64,000 nt of DNA from Bradyrhizobium sp. 186 (GTDB lineage Bacteria; Pseudomonadota; Alphaproteobacteria; Rhizobiales; Xanthobacteraceae), in contig NZ_CP082164.1 in the NCBI RefSeq assembly GCF_023101685.1, positions 10,013,001-10,077,000 on the forward strand. Direction: 5' to 3'. The position numbers and the translations under genes were made by a program. Position 1 is the stretch's first letter, and every line of letters starts with the position of its first letter. The notes under the pieces are model-generated. The model was not told the DNA's origin and ran no database searches. It was given only the letters and a program-made list of their open reading frames with translations. Positions 16,277-27,976 of the stretch are shown in pieces.

Positions 16277-17098
16277 ATGAGACTGGATACGAATCTGCAG
16301 GCCTTCAGCCAGTTCCTAAACTCAGAATGGTACGGCTCCCGCAGACATAGTTATTCAGTTCCTCTGAGCGGCAGGTCAGCGGTCTGGTCTCGACGGCTTG
16401 ACCCTCAGGGCGTCTGGGCCGCTCATGGGCTAAACGATGCTAGGCTGAAATACTTCTGGAACGGCAATGACTTTGAGGTAACGGCCAGAGAGTTGGCAAT
16501 CCACTCAGCAGAATTGAGAGCAGCGATCCAGAAGGGGGCCAATGCCGATGCATTGAGGGTCACCCGCAAAATCCTCACCTGGGGTGGCGTAGACAATCCC
16601 CATCGCCAGAAACGCACTTTCGATTGGCTGGATCGTAACAACGAGGTTCTCTGCACGAAACTTCTAGATTCGATACGTCTGCTCCGAGACGATCACTTAT
16701 CTCTCGTACGGTTTGACGGCCACGATCTTATAATGAACTCGGCCATCACAAAGATTGTAAGCCTTGCAGACGAAGAGGAGCGGTTGGTTATCTACGACAG
16801 TCGGGTGGCCGCTGCGCTGGCCTTCTTTGCGATCAGGTTCGCCGAAGAGCGAGGTAAGAACGTTCCTACCGAGTTGCGGTTTGCTGTAGCTAATGAAAGG
16901 CGCAGAAACCCATCAACTGCTGAATTCCAGTTTAATCGACTGTTTGGTAGCCAGAGGGATCTTTGCCACGCTTCGATGGTTCGCCTCACTTCCACGCTTA
17001 TTCAAAATGTTGCGTGCGGGGCTAATCCAAGGGAGATTGAAGCCGCACTGTTCATGTGGGGATACGACATCTCTCAGTCCAAACCGGTCGGCAGCTGA
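16277..17098 (+). CDS. Hypothetical protein in putative defence operon
   Basis: The product is 273 residues from ATG 16277; an earlier TTG at 16070 would add 69 less protein-like residues and overlap the HEPN gene. Recognisable segments are WSRRLDPQGVWAAHGLNDAR, ARELAIHSAELRAAIQ, KILTWGG and LVIYDSRVAAALAFFAIRF. The 'a.sKi.......lvIYDSRVaaAL' arrangement recurs in some helical proteins of unknown function and is loosely reminiscent of HhH-GPD (OGG-type) glycosylase helices, but I cannot claim homology. It lies between HEPN/Abi-like and UDG-like genes on the same strand. Function unknown. Confidence 0.5.
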   Translation: MRLDTNLQAFSQFLNSEWYGSRRHSYSVPLSGRSAVWSRRLDPQGVWAAHGLNDARLKYFWNGNDFEVTARELAIHSAELRAAIQKGANADALRVTRKILTWGGVDNPHRQKRTFDWLDRNNEVLCTKLLDSIRLLRDDHLSLVRFDGHDLIMNSAITKIVSLADEEERLVIYDSRVAAALAFFAIRFAEERGKNVPTELRFAVANERRRNPSTAEFQFNRLFGSQRDLCHASMVRLTSTLIQNVACGANPREIEAALFMWGYDISQSKPVGS

Positions 17099-17143
17099 AC
17101 GAATCTTTAGCCGTGTCGACTGAGAAAAGGCCCGGAACTAGAA

Positions 17144-17878
17144 ATGACCTTTATCGAAACTCATCCGTTTAACGACGCCTACCCGATTCCGGAGGGCACA
17201 CGCACCTTAGTCGTCGGTACGGCACCGCCTCCGAGATTTGGTAACCCCAATTGTGCGGGCGAGGGAGCGAATCTTCTGGACTTTCATTTCTTCTATGGAT
17301 CAGGAAAGAACCGGTTCTGGAAGTTCATGAATACGATTGCAAAATCGTTCAACACGCCTCTGCCGGGGGATAAAGCTGCGGCTGCCGAATACCAAGCGGC
17401 AGCATGCAAGTTTCTCGTAGGGCACGGTATTTGGATGAAGGACGTGTTGCAGACCTACGAAAGAACGCCGGAATGCAGCTCCTTCGATAAGGATATAATC
17501 GCTCCTAAAACCCAGCACCTGGCCGATTTTTATCGTGTGCTCGAAGAGCATCGCCAAATTGAGAGAGTCGCCTTCACTGCTGAAGTAGCGGCGAGATGGA
17601 CATTTCAGTCCTTGAACCAGCTTGAGCTGCAGGAGCGGTACAAGCAAACGCTAATGAATCGCAAATCCGCATCAGATTCTGTTGAGCAGTTTGATGCTAG
17701 TTCAGAGTGCGCCAACTTTCCTGCGACCTTCATGACTCCTATAGTCACGGCAGTGATTGGCGGTCGCAGAATTGAATTCTTCCAACTGCCCTCTCCAAGT
17801 CTCTCCAGCTTTCCGCCTAAGGGAGTCACCGACGATTGTCTCACGAAAATCTACAAGCACGTTCTGTTTACTTGTTGA
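17144..17878 (+). CDS. Uracil-DNA glycosylase superfamily-like protein
   Basis: The 244-residue protein has TLVVGTAPPPRFGN near residues 22-35 in the position of UDG motif A. FFYGSGKNRFWKFM (about 50-64) follows, like the 'GNrFW' of Mug/SMUG enzymes, and GIWMKDVLQTYERTP resembles the strand after it. QLPSPSLSSF near residue 216 stands for the C-terminal 'LPSTSP' loop. The catalytic Asn/Asp of classical UDGs is replaced, so the substrate may be another damaged or modified base. UDG-fold enzymes that remove modified phage bases are a known defence type. The ATG lies 45 bp after the preceding gene, so co-transcription is likely. Confidence 0.68.
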   Translation: MTFIETHPFNDAYPIPEGTRTLVVGTAPPPRFGNPNCAGEGANLLDFHFFYGSGKNRFWKFMNTIAKSFNTPLPGDKAAAAEYQAAACKFLVGHGIWMKDVLQTYERTPECSSFDKDIIAPKTQHLADFYRVLEEHRQIERVAFTAEVAARWTFQSLNQLELQERYKQTLMNRKSASDSVEQFDASSECANFPATFMTPIVTAVIGGRRIEFFQLPSPSLSSFPPKGVTDDCLTKIYKHVLFTC

Positions 17879-19083
17879 TCACAGGCTAAAGAACAGGTTG
17901 CGAGTAGGCGTGCACTTACAGAGCGCAGACCAGCGGTCCACGTCAGCGTCACCACTCACGTCATTATTCTAATGGGATTCAAGCGGCCTCGCCGTGCCAG
18001 GTTCGCGACCAACGAATGCTGAAGAGGCTGTACTCTGTAGGATGACCCACAGGAGCAACGCAGGATAATCTGGCTCATGTTGCATCCATCAAAGTCAGTG
18101 ATGCACCGTAACGAAACCTCTATAGATTATATAGAAGTTTAGTGTCCCAGGATCAGCATTTCTGCTGCTTTCGAAGTGTAAGCGAGCGCAGCCGCTTGCG
18201 AAGCTCATTAGAGTAAATCCTAGCTTCACCATCATCATTGCGGAAAGGCATCCCGATGAAGGTTATACCGCTGAGCGCTGTCCAGCGGCTTGCTGCTCCT
18301 GTGCAACGACACCACGGCTCATCATTTCCGTCGATCATCCGGCAAGTACGATCGTGCGCACCGTAGGAGTCGCCTTTCTCAAGGCGATGCGGTCAGAACC
18401 ACTCGCCTGGAGTGTACCTATCGGCAACGATGATGCTACCGACACGAGCAGACCGCCGAAGCAGAACAGCGAAATTGACAAGAGCGTCTCAAGGTCAGCA
18501 ATCGCCTCAACCGCAGCCCTAGGAAAAATACGGTAGCCAATGCCGTCATGTCACCCTCGATTTGTCCTGATGACCACCATCGGAGGGCCAAAAGGCGTTA
18601 GACAGTCGCCTTACTTCACGGCATCGACCCGCAGCATCTCATCAATGCGAGCCTGGCAGTACTCTTCATAGAGTGCGTTGATGATGATCCACATGACCCG
18701 AAATCCCCTATCGATCCGATGAAGCTAGGGCCCTTCGTTTCGGGATCGCTTCGTCCCCTTGGCGAATTGGTTTCGATGCCGCCAATGTCACCGGGAGAAA
18801 GCCCGGTCGCTATCGAGCTGCCAAGACGCTAAAATTGCCCAGCAGCCCAAGACGGAGCCCGACGAAGCGGTCGCTATAGCTGGGTGTCATGAAGTACTGG
18901 CCCAAGCGAAAACGCATCAGAGGCTCTGGGAGAGCAGGCACACAACGGCAGCCCACGATGCACAGGAAAAACGGCAGGGTTCTCGACAAAAAATTGACAG
19001 GGCGATTTCTAGTAGAATCCGAAGCGAAATATGCCTTTGAAGACACTCGACAATATCTCGCACTGGTTGTATTTCCGTAGCAA
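17879..19083. other. Gene-poor region of about 1.2 kb
   Basis: No long gene is convincing here. On the minus strand I see short frames of uncertain status. One is a 40-codon frame at 17956-18078 (MSQIILRCSCGSSYRV at its start). Another is a frame with a membrane helix but no good start (about 18340-18545), overlapping by ATGA a 61-codon frame (18153-18338). A third is the 27-codon frame at 18611-18694 listed separately. The pattern suggests decayed sequence at an island junction. Confidence 0.4.
18611..18694 (-). CDS. Possible 27-residue small protein
   Basis: A short leftward frame reads MWIIINALYEEYCQARIDEM, then LRVDAVK and stop. It is strongly amphipathic, and I recall similar tiny 'MW.I.NA.YEEY..AR..EM' peptides in rhizobial genomes. 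The length is too short to be sure and no strong ribosome site is visible. Confidence 0.35.
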   Translation of the reverse strand: MWIIINALYEEYCQARIDEMLRVDAVK

Positions 19084-19536
19084 TACAAGCACTGCCACGG
19101 GCGGTACGCTTAGCCAATGATCTCAATGGGTTAGATACTTCGACTGTTCAAAGCTCGATCGATTTTGTCTAACCCTTGAAAGCATTTCGATCCTGGTGGT
19201 GCTTGCTGAACTTCAGGGGCACCACGAATGGACGGCGCTCGCTATCTTGAGGATGGCAAGCTTACGGTTTTTCGTCGGGCAGGCACCTACTACGCCCGCC
19301 TGCGGCTTTCACCGGGGAAATATGTAACTCGGTCGTTGAAGACGACGGTCGAGGAGAATGCTGTACAGCTCGGTCGAAGGCTGCTGTTCCAATTAGAACA
19401 CAGGACCGAGCAAGGCCTTCCGCCAAAATCCAAATTGTTCGCAGCCGTCATCGACGACTACATTGCTTACCGTGAGCGGGATCATGCGCACGGCAAAACC
19501 TCAGCTGGGATGCTGAGGCAGATCAGGAGAGTTTCG
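19084..19536 (+). repeat. Left arm of a 453-bp inverted repeat (secA end plus integrase start)
   Basis: This stretch is the reverse complement of 24362-24814. The parts I compared base by base, including the whole non-coding segment, are identical. It begins with the last ten secA codons (tacaagcactgccacgggcg onward), includes the secA-integrase spacer and continues through the first 103 codons of the integrase. It ends abruptly at 'gagagtttcg', after which the sequence is unrelated. Confidence 0.95.
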
Positions 19537-19542
19537 CCGTGA
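19228..19542 (+). pseudogene. Truncated copy of the tyrosine recombinase (N-terminal 103 residues)
   Basis: The frame starts MDGARYLEDGKLTVFRRAGT and matches the first 103 residues of the intact integrase at 23504-24670, then ends after one foreign residue (RRVSP, stop). It keeps only the arm-type and part of the core-binding region and lacks the catalytic R-H-R-Y domain, so it cannot recombine DNA. It lies inside the left arm of the inverted repeat and was evidently made by duplication or inversion. Confidence 0.9.
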
Positions 19543-19849
19543 ATCGCATAGGATGTTCGCAAACAGCAGGCGATTGGAAGCCGACGGTCTGCACGCACCG
19601 CCGTTTAGCACCGGCATACGGACTCGAAAGATCACCTTCGATCGCATGCGCAAGAGGTATACGGCGTCGTGCTCTGCTGCCCCTGCAAGTACGTGATCGG
19701 GGTGGATAAACGATGAGCAGCGGCTGCATTCCTTTGGCTCTGTGCGCACCGCTATGCGCTGCACCGAGGCTAGGGACAGCAGTATGATCAGACACAATTA
19801 GCGTGCTCTCCACGGAGCGTGAGTAGGCGCTAGCCGCGAAGGAAGATGT
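19543..19849. other. Stretch with no recognised gene
   Basis: About 300 bp between the truncated integrase and the tadE gene. Overlapping frames on the minus strand are not protein-like. No terminator for the tad operon was obvious. Confidence 0.35.
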
Positions 19850-20227
19850 TCAACTCGGAAAGCACGCCTGTGCTGTCAAAACCAGCGGCGAGAGATTGAG
19901 CACTTGCGGAAACTGAAACGTATAACTTGCGCTGACCTGACTACCACAGGTTGGTGTAGCGTAGGTGAACGTCTGCGCTGGGAGCTCCAGGCCGAATGCC
20001 TGCCGGGCAGCATAGCTCGTGATTTCATTGCTGCCTGGGCAAAGCGTCGGATTGACGCTGGCGCAGCGTGCTGCCATTTCGGTCCCGTGTTGCAGACCGA
20101 GCTGGGTCCAGAACAGCAGTCCGAATTCGATGATGCCAAATATGAACAGGAAAAAGACTGGGGCGGTCAAGGCGAATTCGAGCGCCGACGCACCGCGCTC
20201 GTCCCGCCATAGCGCAGTGATTTTCAC
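19850..20227 (-). CDS. tadE: TadE-like pilus assembly protein
   Basis: The 125-residue protein starts with a short basic segment, then DERGASALEFALTAPVFFLF and IFGIIEFGLLFWTQLGLQHG. This is the TadE signature: a prepilin-like G-x4-E5 segment followed by one membrane helix. The rest is a small periplasmic domain with cysteines (CPGSNE, PTCGSQ, AQACFPS). TadE pseudopilins belong to the Flp/Tad tight-adherence apparatus at the inner membrane. It is the third gene of a leftward tad operon, overlapping the preceding gene by four bases (ATGA). Confidence 0.82.
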   Translation of the reverse strand: MKITALWRDERGASALEFALTAPVFFLFIFGIIEFGLLFWTQLGLQHGTEMAARCASVNPTLCPGSNEITSYAARQAFGLELPAQTFTYATPTCGSQVSASYTFQFPQVLNLSPLVLTAQACFPS

Positions 20228-20739
20228 TGCAGCCTCGCAGTGGATTGAGCGTTGTAGGTATAGCTAGCAGCAACAATCTGATAGTTGATCAGGGTATAGT
20301 AGGTCGCCTGCGCCGACACCGTCGCATACGTGCCGGCCTGCGCACCGCCCGTGCAGACTGTTCCGCAACTAGCCGAGCTAACTCCCGTGCTCGTGGGGCA
20401 GCCACAAAATTGAACAGGGCTTGGAGACGCCGTGATGGCTGTGGAATTCGTAGCGCTCGTTACCGCGCTCGAAATGCCGCTCGTGTCAAAGCCGTGCACA
20501 ATGGCGTACTGAGCTCCGGCTTGCGCGGCATTCTCCACTTGCATTTTGCGATAAACGGCGAGCCCAATATCACTTACCGAGACCACCATCAGCGATAGCA
20601 GCGGGATCATAAATGCGAACTCGATTGCAGCTACGCCGCTTTTATCGCGAACAGCGGCATGAACGAGGTCGCGGACCGCGCCAAATGATCGAACTTGGCT
20701 CTTACGAGGTAGATTTTGTCTCATTGAGCCCAACCTCAT
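20224..20739 (-). CDS. TadE/TadG-like pilus assembly protein
   Basis: This 171-residue protein has a basic leader, then DKSGVAAIEFAFMIPLLSLM and a membrane helix, the TadE-type prepilin-like motif. The periplasmic part carries a cysteine cluster (QFCGCPT, ASCGTVC) and a Ser/Thr-rich region. The start ATG 20739 overlaps the tadG stop by four bases, and its own stop overlaps the next start in the same way, so the three genes are tightly coupled. It probably works with its neighbours as a pseudopilin of a Tad system whose secretion ATPase and secretin are not in this window. Confidence 0.8.
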   Translation of the reverse strand: MRLGSMRQNLPRKSQVRSFGAVRDLVHAAVRDKSGVAAIEFAFMIPLLSLMVVSVSDIGLAVYRKMQVENAAQAGAQYAIVHGFDTSGISSAVTSATNSTAITASPSPVQFCGCPTSTGVSSASCGTVCTGGAQAGTYATVSAQATYYTLINYQIVAASYTYNAQSTARLQ

Positions 20740-22040
20740 TCGATGAGCTGCGCGGTCTGGCCGCCGATCGTGGCGGTGCCGAGCGCAGAGCAGTTAACCT
20801 GAACGTTCGATGTGCCAGTGAATGTCAGGGTATCCGCGATGATCTTGGTGCAGGAGGTGCTCGTCCCATTACCGCCGCTGAAGCTCAGATTGGCCTTTGG
20901 CAGGTAGATGGCGCCGCCAAAGTTTTGCGTGCCACCACCGGTCAGATTGAAGGCAGTTCCCGCGGGCATCTTTCGGTCGCCATACATGACGATGCCCTTG
21001 GTGGATCCGGTGGTCGGGGCCGTCAAATCAATGATGGCATTGCTGCCAATGGAGGCTGTGCCCCAGTTGCTGCCCGACCCCGTAAAGACCAGAGTCACAC
21101 CGGTGCCGGTGATCGTGGCGTTACCAGCCACGCTTAGATTAGCACCGTCGAGGTAGTAGATCCCCGGATCGAGGTTTAGAGTCGCACCTGCATTGACAGT
21201 AATGCTGCCGCTGTAGCAGCCAGGACTGAGAGAATTTGTCTTTCCATTGGAGTTGACCGTGATCTTGGCGTTGGTGCAACTCGGCTCCGCTGGGGGAGAG
21301 ACATTTGCGTAGGGATCGGCCACCGCCCTCATGTGAGTTCGGACCCCATTGGTCGCGGTGATATTGCTGGCCCCGGAAACGTCACCCACCACGCCGACCT
21401 GGTTGGCAGCGACGGAGGCGCTACCGGCGACGTTGAGTGATGGGCTTGCGCTTGAGTTGCTGTAGAGATTGCATTTGATCAGATTGAGCTGGTTGCCTCC
21501 GCTCACGTTCACGGCTGGGTTGGCCGTCGAATTGAGCGCGAGCACGCAGCCTGTCCCGGAATTTGGCAGTGCTACAGCATGTGCGGTGATAAGTATCGGA
21601 TCTGAGCCGAACAATGCTGATAGCAGTCGCGGTTGCAGCTGGTTGACGATGACTTCGACCGCTTGCGGATTTGAAGTATAATTGCCTGTCTTCGGCGGCT
21701 GGTTCACCGCAACAGTAACGTTGCTCACCGCATTCGCGTAGCCGTAGCTCGCCGTGACTGCGTTGGCTTCGGAGAGCAAATCAGTGCCGGCAGTTACAGC
21801 GGTTGCCGCACTCACCGCGCCTGAGTCCGCCGCACTCTGCATGTTCTTATGCTTATAGTACCACCAACCGACCTCGGTGCCGAGACCTGCTGTGCCAACC
21901 AGAACAGGCATCAACAGCGCAGACAGGATGACATAGCTGCCGGACTGGTCTCGTAAGAATCGCCGGAACAGGCCGCTCCGGTTTAGGCAGCACCGAGCAC
22001 CCTCGCGGAAGGCGCGACTGCAGATCTTCCTAAAGGTCAT
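20736..22040 (-). CDS. tadG: TadG-like protein (Flp/Tad pilus assembly)
   Basis: The 434-residue product has the TadE/TadG N-terminal region: DQSGSYVILSALLMPVLVGT, then GLGTEVGWWYYKHKNMQSAA and DSGAVSAA. After the single membrane helix comes a Gly/Asn/Ser/Thr-rich extracytoplasmic region with repeating short motifs (NVSGGNQLNL, NVAGSASV, NANAT-like), suggesting a beta-solenoid. I do not see the von Willebrand A domain (DxSxS) of longer TadG proteins, so this is a short variant. It heads the tadG-tadE-tadE operon; the promoter should lie in 22,041-22,350. Confidence 0.8.
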   Translation of the reverse strand: MTFRKICSRAFREGARCCLNRSGLFRRFLRDQSGSYVILSALLMPVLVGTAGLGTEVGWWYYKHKNMQSAADSGAVSAATAVTAGTDLLSEANAVTASYGYANAVSNVTVAVNQPPKTGNYTSNPQAVEVIVNQLQPRLLSALFGSDPILITAHAVALPNSGTGCVLALNSTANPAVNVSGGNQLNLIKCNLYSNSSASPSLNVAGSASVAANQVGVVGDVSGASNITATNGVRTHMRAVADPYANVSPPAEPSCTNAKITVNSNGKTNSLSPGCYSGSITVNAGATLNLDPGIYYLDGANLSVAGNATITGTGVTLVFTGSGSNWGTASIGSNAIIDLTAPTTGSTKGIVMYGDRKMPAGTAFNLTGGGTQNFGGAIYLPKANLSFSGGNGTSTSCTKIIADTLTFTGTSNVQVNCSALGTATIGGQTAQLIE

Positions 22041-22356
22041 ATTCCTTCCTCACCGAAGACTTGCCACGTTTTCCCAAGAGTTAGCCTCAATCGGATAAAG
22101 GACGGCTAAATTGACACAGAAGATTTTAGCTAAGCGGAGAAACAGCGTGCCAGCCTCGACACTCTCGGCAAACAGAGACTGCTCGCTTAGACGGCTCGCT
22201 CGCGAAGATCTCGACCGCGTGCCGATCTTGCGGGCGAGCTCCAGATGTGGAGGCCATTCCACAGCCTACGACCGCATAGAATTTTCCGTAAGCGAGCTGT
22301 GTTGCCCTCTCAGACTCCGCAATGCAGAGGACTCGCCTGGTACCTTTGCGTGCTGG

Positions 22357-22569
22357 TCAAAGAAAAGCCCGCAACCGAGCGAGCTCAACAATATGTTCTG
22401 CGCTCAAGACTTCGGTCACCAGCGGAGGTTGACCCGTAGTCTGAATCTCATAAAGACTTTGTTGCGTTTTGGGTTTGGACAGAAATTCGTGAATGCATTC
22501 GTCCAATGTTCCGTTCCGTATCGTATAAGGACCGGCGTATATAGCTTTGGAATTCCTTTGCCCGTTCAA
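22357..22569 (-). CDS. Small hypothetical protein (Bradyrhizobium type)
   Basis: The 70-residue protein begins MNGQRNSKAIYAGPYTIRNG and ends LVTEVLSAEHIVELARLRAF-L. From memory, several Bradyrhizobium hypothetical proteins share the '..LYeI.T..qpPLVTeVLsaehIveLARLRdFL' ending, which supports coding. No enzyme motif is visible. It lies about 300 bp upstream of tadG on the same strand and could be in the same transcript. Function unknown. Confidence 0.55.
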   Translation of the reverse strand: MNGQRNSKAIYAGPYTIRNGTLDECIHEFLSKPKTQQSLYEIQTTGQPPLVTEVLSAEHIVELARLRAFL

Positions 22570-23065
22570 AGGGGGTATTTCCTCAGAATTGCCGGCGCAC
22601 TGAAATTGATAGACGGTTCAGTCATGCAAGGCGCTCAAAGTTCAAACGTATCCGCTGTCGTGCCACGATTCGAATCCTAGCAGAATTGCAACGAGCGAAA
22701 GTGTGACGCTGATCCTAATCGGCTGACGTGTCCAACATGGCAATCCGCTCCGCACTTTTGTGGGGTGCTCAAAGCGATGCAGATCAGTCTCAGGCCTTAT
22801 GGTTAACGCGAGTTTAAGGATCAATATCGGATGCAACGATGAGTCGCCCTACTCCGAAAGAAAACCTCGCGAGTCCCGAGATTTGGAGCTGAAGCCCTGC
22901 ACAGGAGCATTTAATGAAAGCCCGGTAAAACTACGGTGAACCGATTGTCATTGCTGCAGTGCACCAACCATGCTTGCTTTTTAGGCAGTGAAACCTTTAT
23001 ACGGCGTCGAGATCAATTCGGTCGGAGATCGCCTCCGAGACTGATCGAGCAAAGGACCATTTAAC
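22570..23065. other. Intergenic stretch upstream of the phasin gene
   Basis: About 500 bp. Short frames occur (one leftward at 22642-22836 starting MHPILILKLALTI) but none is convincing. The region should contain the phasin promoter; I could not assign a specific -35/-10 pair. Confidence 0.35.
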
Positions 23066-23335
23066 ATGACCGATTTTTCCAGCATTCAGCAGCATCTTAC
23101 CGCTATTACAACCGCCCAGACCGATTTCGCGAAGTCGTCGTTCGAGGCCAGCAAGGCCTATTTCGAAAAGCTTGCAACCGTGAAGTCCCCCGACAAGTTC
23201 ACGGAATTGACAGCCGAATACGCCAAGTCTGCACAAGAGACGTTCTTCGCCGAAGCGACCAAGATCGGCAACCTCTACAAGACCTTTGCGCAGGAAGCCT
23301 TCAAGCCGATCACTTCAAGCTTTCTGCCCAAGTGA
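23066..23335 (+). CDS. Phasin family protein
   Basis: The 89-residue helical protein starts MTDFSSIQQHLTAITTAQTD, continues with SFEASKAYFEKLATVKSPDK and ends QEAFKPITSSFLPK. The repeated helical pattern, the 'A..yFekla..k.pdkf.el...y.k...e' core and the conserved 'KP' near the end match the phasin_2 family, which coats PHB granules. The length is short, typical of rhizobial small phasins. An 'aaagga' ribosome site lies about eight bases upstream of the ATG. It lies alone between the tad cluster and the integrase, far from the chromosomal pha genes at 51-54 kb. Confidence 0.88.
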   Translation: MTDFSSIQQHLTAITTAQTDFAKSSFEASKAYFEKLATVKSPDKFTELTAEYAKSAQETFFAEATKIGNLYKTFAQEAFKPITSSFLPK

Positions 23336-23503
23336 TCGCATAAAGCGGCTCTCACCAGCCTCGGCCGCTTTGTTTGAAAATGGCTGCTCGAATAAGCACA
23401 ATGTCGCCGAGCCGAATATCTTGGCGGGCGGCATTGTGTATCAAAACTGGGCCCTCAAAATACCCAGCACTGTCATGTTAGCAAAGAGCATGCCACGTCC
23501 TAG

Positions 23504-24670
23504 CTAATCCCCGAGCCTGGTCGCAAACACAGCTGCCGTGGCCTGCTTGCCGTAGTACTCCTGAATGATCTCAACAGACGTACCCATGTTGCGAGCAACC
23601 TCGAAGACCCCAACTCCATTCCTCAGCGCATTGACTGCATAGAAGTGCCGCAAGCTGTAAATGGAATACTTCTCGCCGAATGTGCTCCGCTCTATCCTGG
23701 CCTCTTTCAGTGCGGCGTTCAGCTGGTCAATCAGGGTGGTGATTTTAGATCCGTCGTGCATAGCGAACAGAGGCCCTGCCGGATCTTCGCCCCGTCGCTT
23801 TGTCAAGAATCTGTCTAACCGCCTGACAGCGACCGATCTGACGATCGCATCCCGCTCTCCTGTTTTGCCTCTCACGACGAAACGGTAATTGTTGCGGCCC
23901 TTTTCGTCTTTGAATGGGTGAACGTCTCGAACCTTGAGCTTGTTCGCCTCTCCAGGTCGGAAACCGGTGCAAGCTACTACCAATACGTATATTTGCAGCA
24001 GCTCTCGGCTCTTCCTTGTTCGCACGTCACGAGCTGTCTTGATGCGCCTGCACATCGTCCGCCACAGCTGACGAAATTCCCATTGCTCAAATGCAGGCCG
24101 CACTCGCTTCTTTTTGGGCGTATACGTTGCGGTGATATTTGGCTTGCTGCCTCGCATCCCTTGCTCAGAAGCCCATTTCACAATGGCCTTGCCGAGCATC
24201 ATGTCCCACTGAATTGTCTTGTCTGTTGGATGGCGCCTGGCGTTCTTTGGCAGCTTATCGAACGACGCATAATAGTCCCGGCGCCACGGAATGAATTCCC
24301 GCATCGCCTTGTCATCGATATCCTCGACGGCCAACTCGCCCACATAATCCCGCCAGAACTTCGAAACTCTCCTGATCTGCCTCAGCATCCCAGCTGAGGT
24401 TTTGCCGTGCGCATGATCCCGCTCACGGTAAGCAATGTAGTCGTCGATGACGGCTGCGAACAATTTGGATTTTGGCGGAAGGCCTTGCTCGGTCCTGTGT
24501 TCTAATTGGAACAGCAGCCTTCGACCGAGCTGTACAGCATTCTCCTCGACCGTCGTCTTCAACGACCGAGTTACATATTTCCCCGGTGAAAGCCGCAGGC
24601 GGGCGTAGTAGGTGCCTGCCCGACGAAAAACCGTAAGCTTGCCATCCTCAAGATAGCGAGCGCCGTCCAT
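23504..24670 (-). CDS. Tyrosine recombinase / phage-type integrase
   Basis: The 388-residue protein has an N-terminal arm-binding region (MDGARYLEDGKLTVFRRAGT), a SAM-like core-binding domain and a C-terminal catalytic domain. The first catalytic arginine lies in VVACTGFRPGEANKL, a lysine in VVRGKTGERDAI, the box SLRHFYAV at about residues 339-346, and the nucleophile in EYYGK (Y372 or Y373). It starts about 115 bp from the secA stop and reads away from it, so the secA 3' end is the likely attachment site. Its first 103 codons are duplicated in inverted orientation at 19228. It is the integrase of the island or of a sub-element. Confidence 0.93.
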   Translation of the reverse strand: MDGARYLEDGKLTVFRRAGTYYARLRLSPGKYVTRSLKTTVEENAVQLGRRLLFQLEHRTEQGLPPKSKLFAAVIDDYIAYRERDHAHGKTSAGMLRQIRRVSKFWRDYVGELAVEDIDDKAMREFIPWRRDYYASFDKLPKNARRHPTDKTIQWDMMLGKAIVKWASEQGMRGSKPNITATYTPKKKRVRPAFEQWEFRQLWRTMCRRIKTARDVRTRKSRELLQIYVLVVACTGFRPGEANKLKVRDVHPFKDEKGRNNYRFVVRGKTGERDAIVRSVAVRRLDRFLTKRRGEDPAGPLFAMHDGSKITTLIDQLNAALKEARIERSTFGEKYSIYSLRHFYAVNALRNGVGVFEVARNMGTSVEIIQEYYGKQATAAVFATRLGD

Positions 24671-24784
24671 TCGTGGTGCCCCTGAAGTTCAGCAAGCACC
24701 ACCAGGATCGAAATGCTTTCAAGGGTTAGACAAAATCGATCGAGCTTTGAACAGTCGAAGTATCTAACCCATTGAGATCATTGG

Positions 24785-24814
<30 letters not shown>
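24362..24814 (-). repeat. Right arm of the 453-bp inverted repeat
   Basis: Reverse complement of 19084-19536. It covers the first 103 codons of the intact integrase, the spacer to secA and the last ten secA codons plus stop. The two arms enclose 4.8 kb with the tad genes, a small gene, the phasin gene and the integrase 3' part. Confidence 0.95.
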
Positions 24815-27625
<2,811 letters not shown>

Positions 27626-27976
27626 GCCTAGTTCCTGTGTTCGCGATTAACCGCGTTGCAGCCAAGAGGTTGTCACCCGCTTGCCTATCAACTCACCGTG
27701 ACGCCTCGTGGAGCCAGCAGCCCGGCCTGCGGGGGTCATCCGCCCTATGGGTGGGAATTGAGCAAGTCTGGGTTCAACGGCCAAAACCGCAGCAAAATAA
27801 ACGCCATCGCCATGGACGCGACCGGGCAGAGATATGGCCCGGTCAGGGCCTTGTCAACGGCGGCAATCTTGCGGCCAATTCATCATTTTGACAGACTTTT
27901 CGCGTTGCCAAGGCCCCTTGATTGGGCGAGTGTCCGCCCCGCTCGAGCAGCCCCTGCTTCAACATAAGGATTTTCC
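27626..27976. promoter_or_regulatory. Divergent intergenic region between secA and the PpiC-type gene
   Basis: A 351-bp stretch must hold the promoters of both divergent genes. 'ttgaca' occurs at 27,893-27,898 on the plus strand but has no good -10 partner. I see no secM-like gene or strong hairpin. Confidence 0.35.

Noticed and set aside
22111..22680. 189-codon plus-strand frame upstream of the phasin gene
   Set aside because: No motif, poor codon use, and it overlaps a better leftward small gene (22357-22569).
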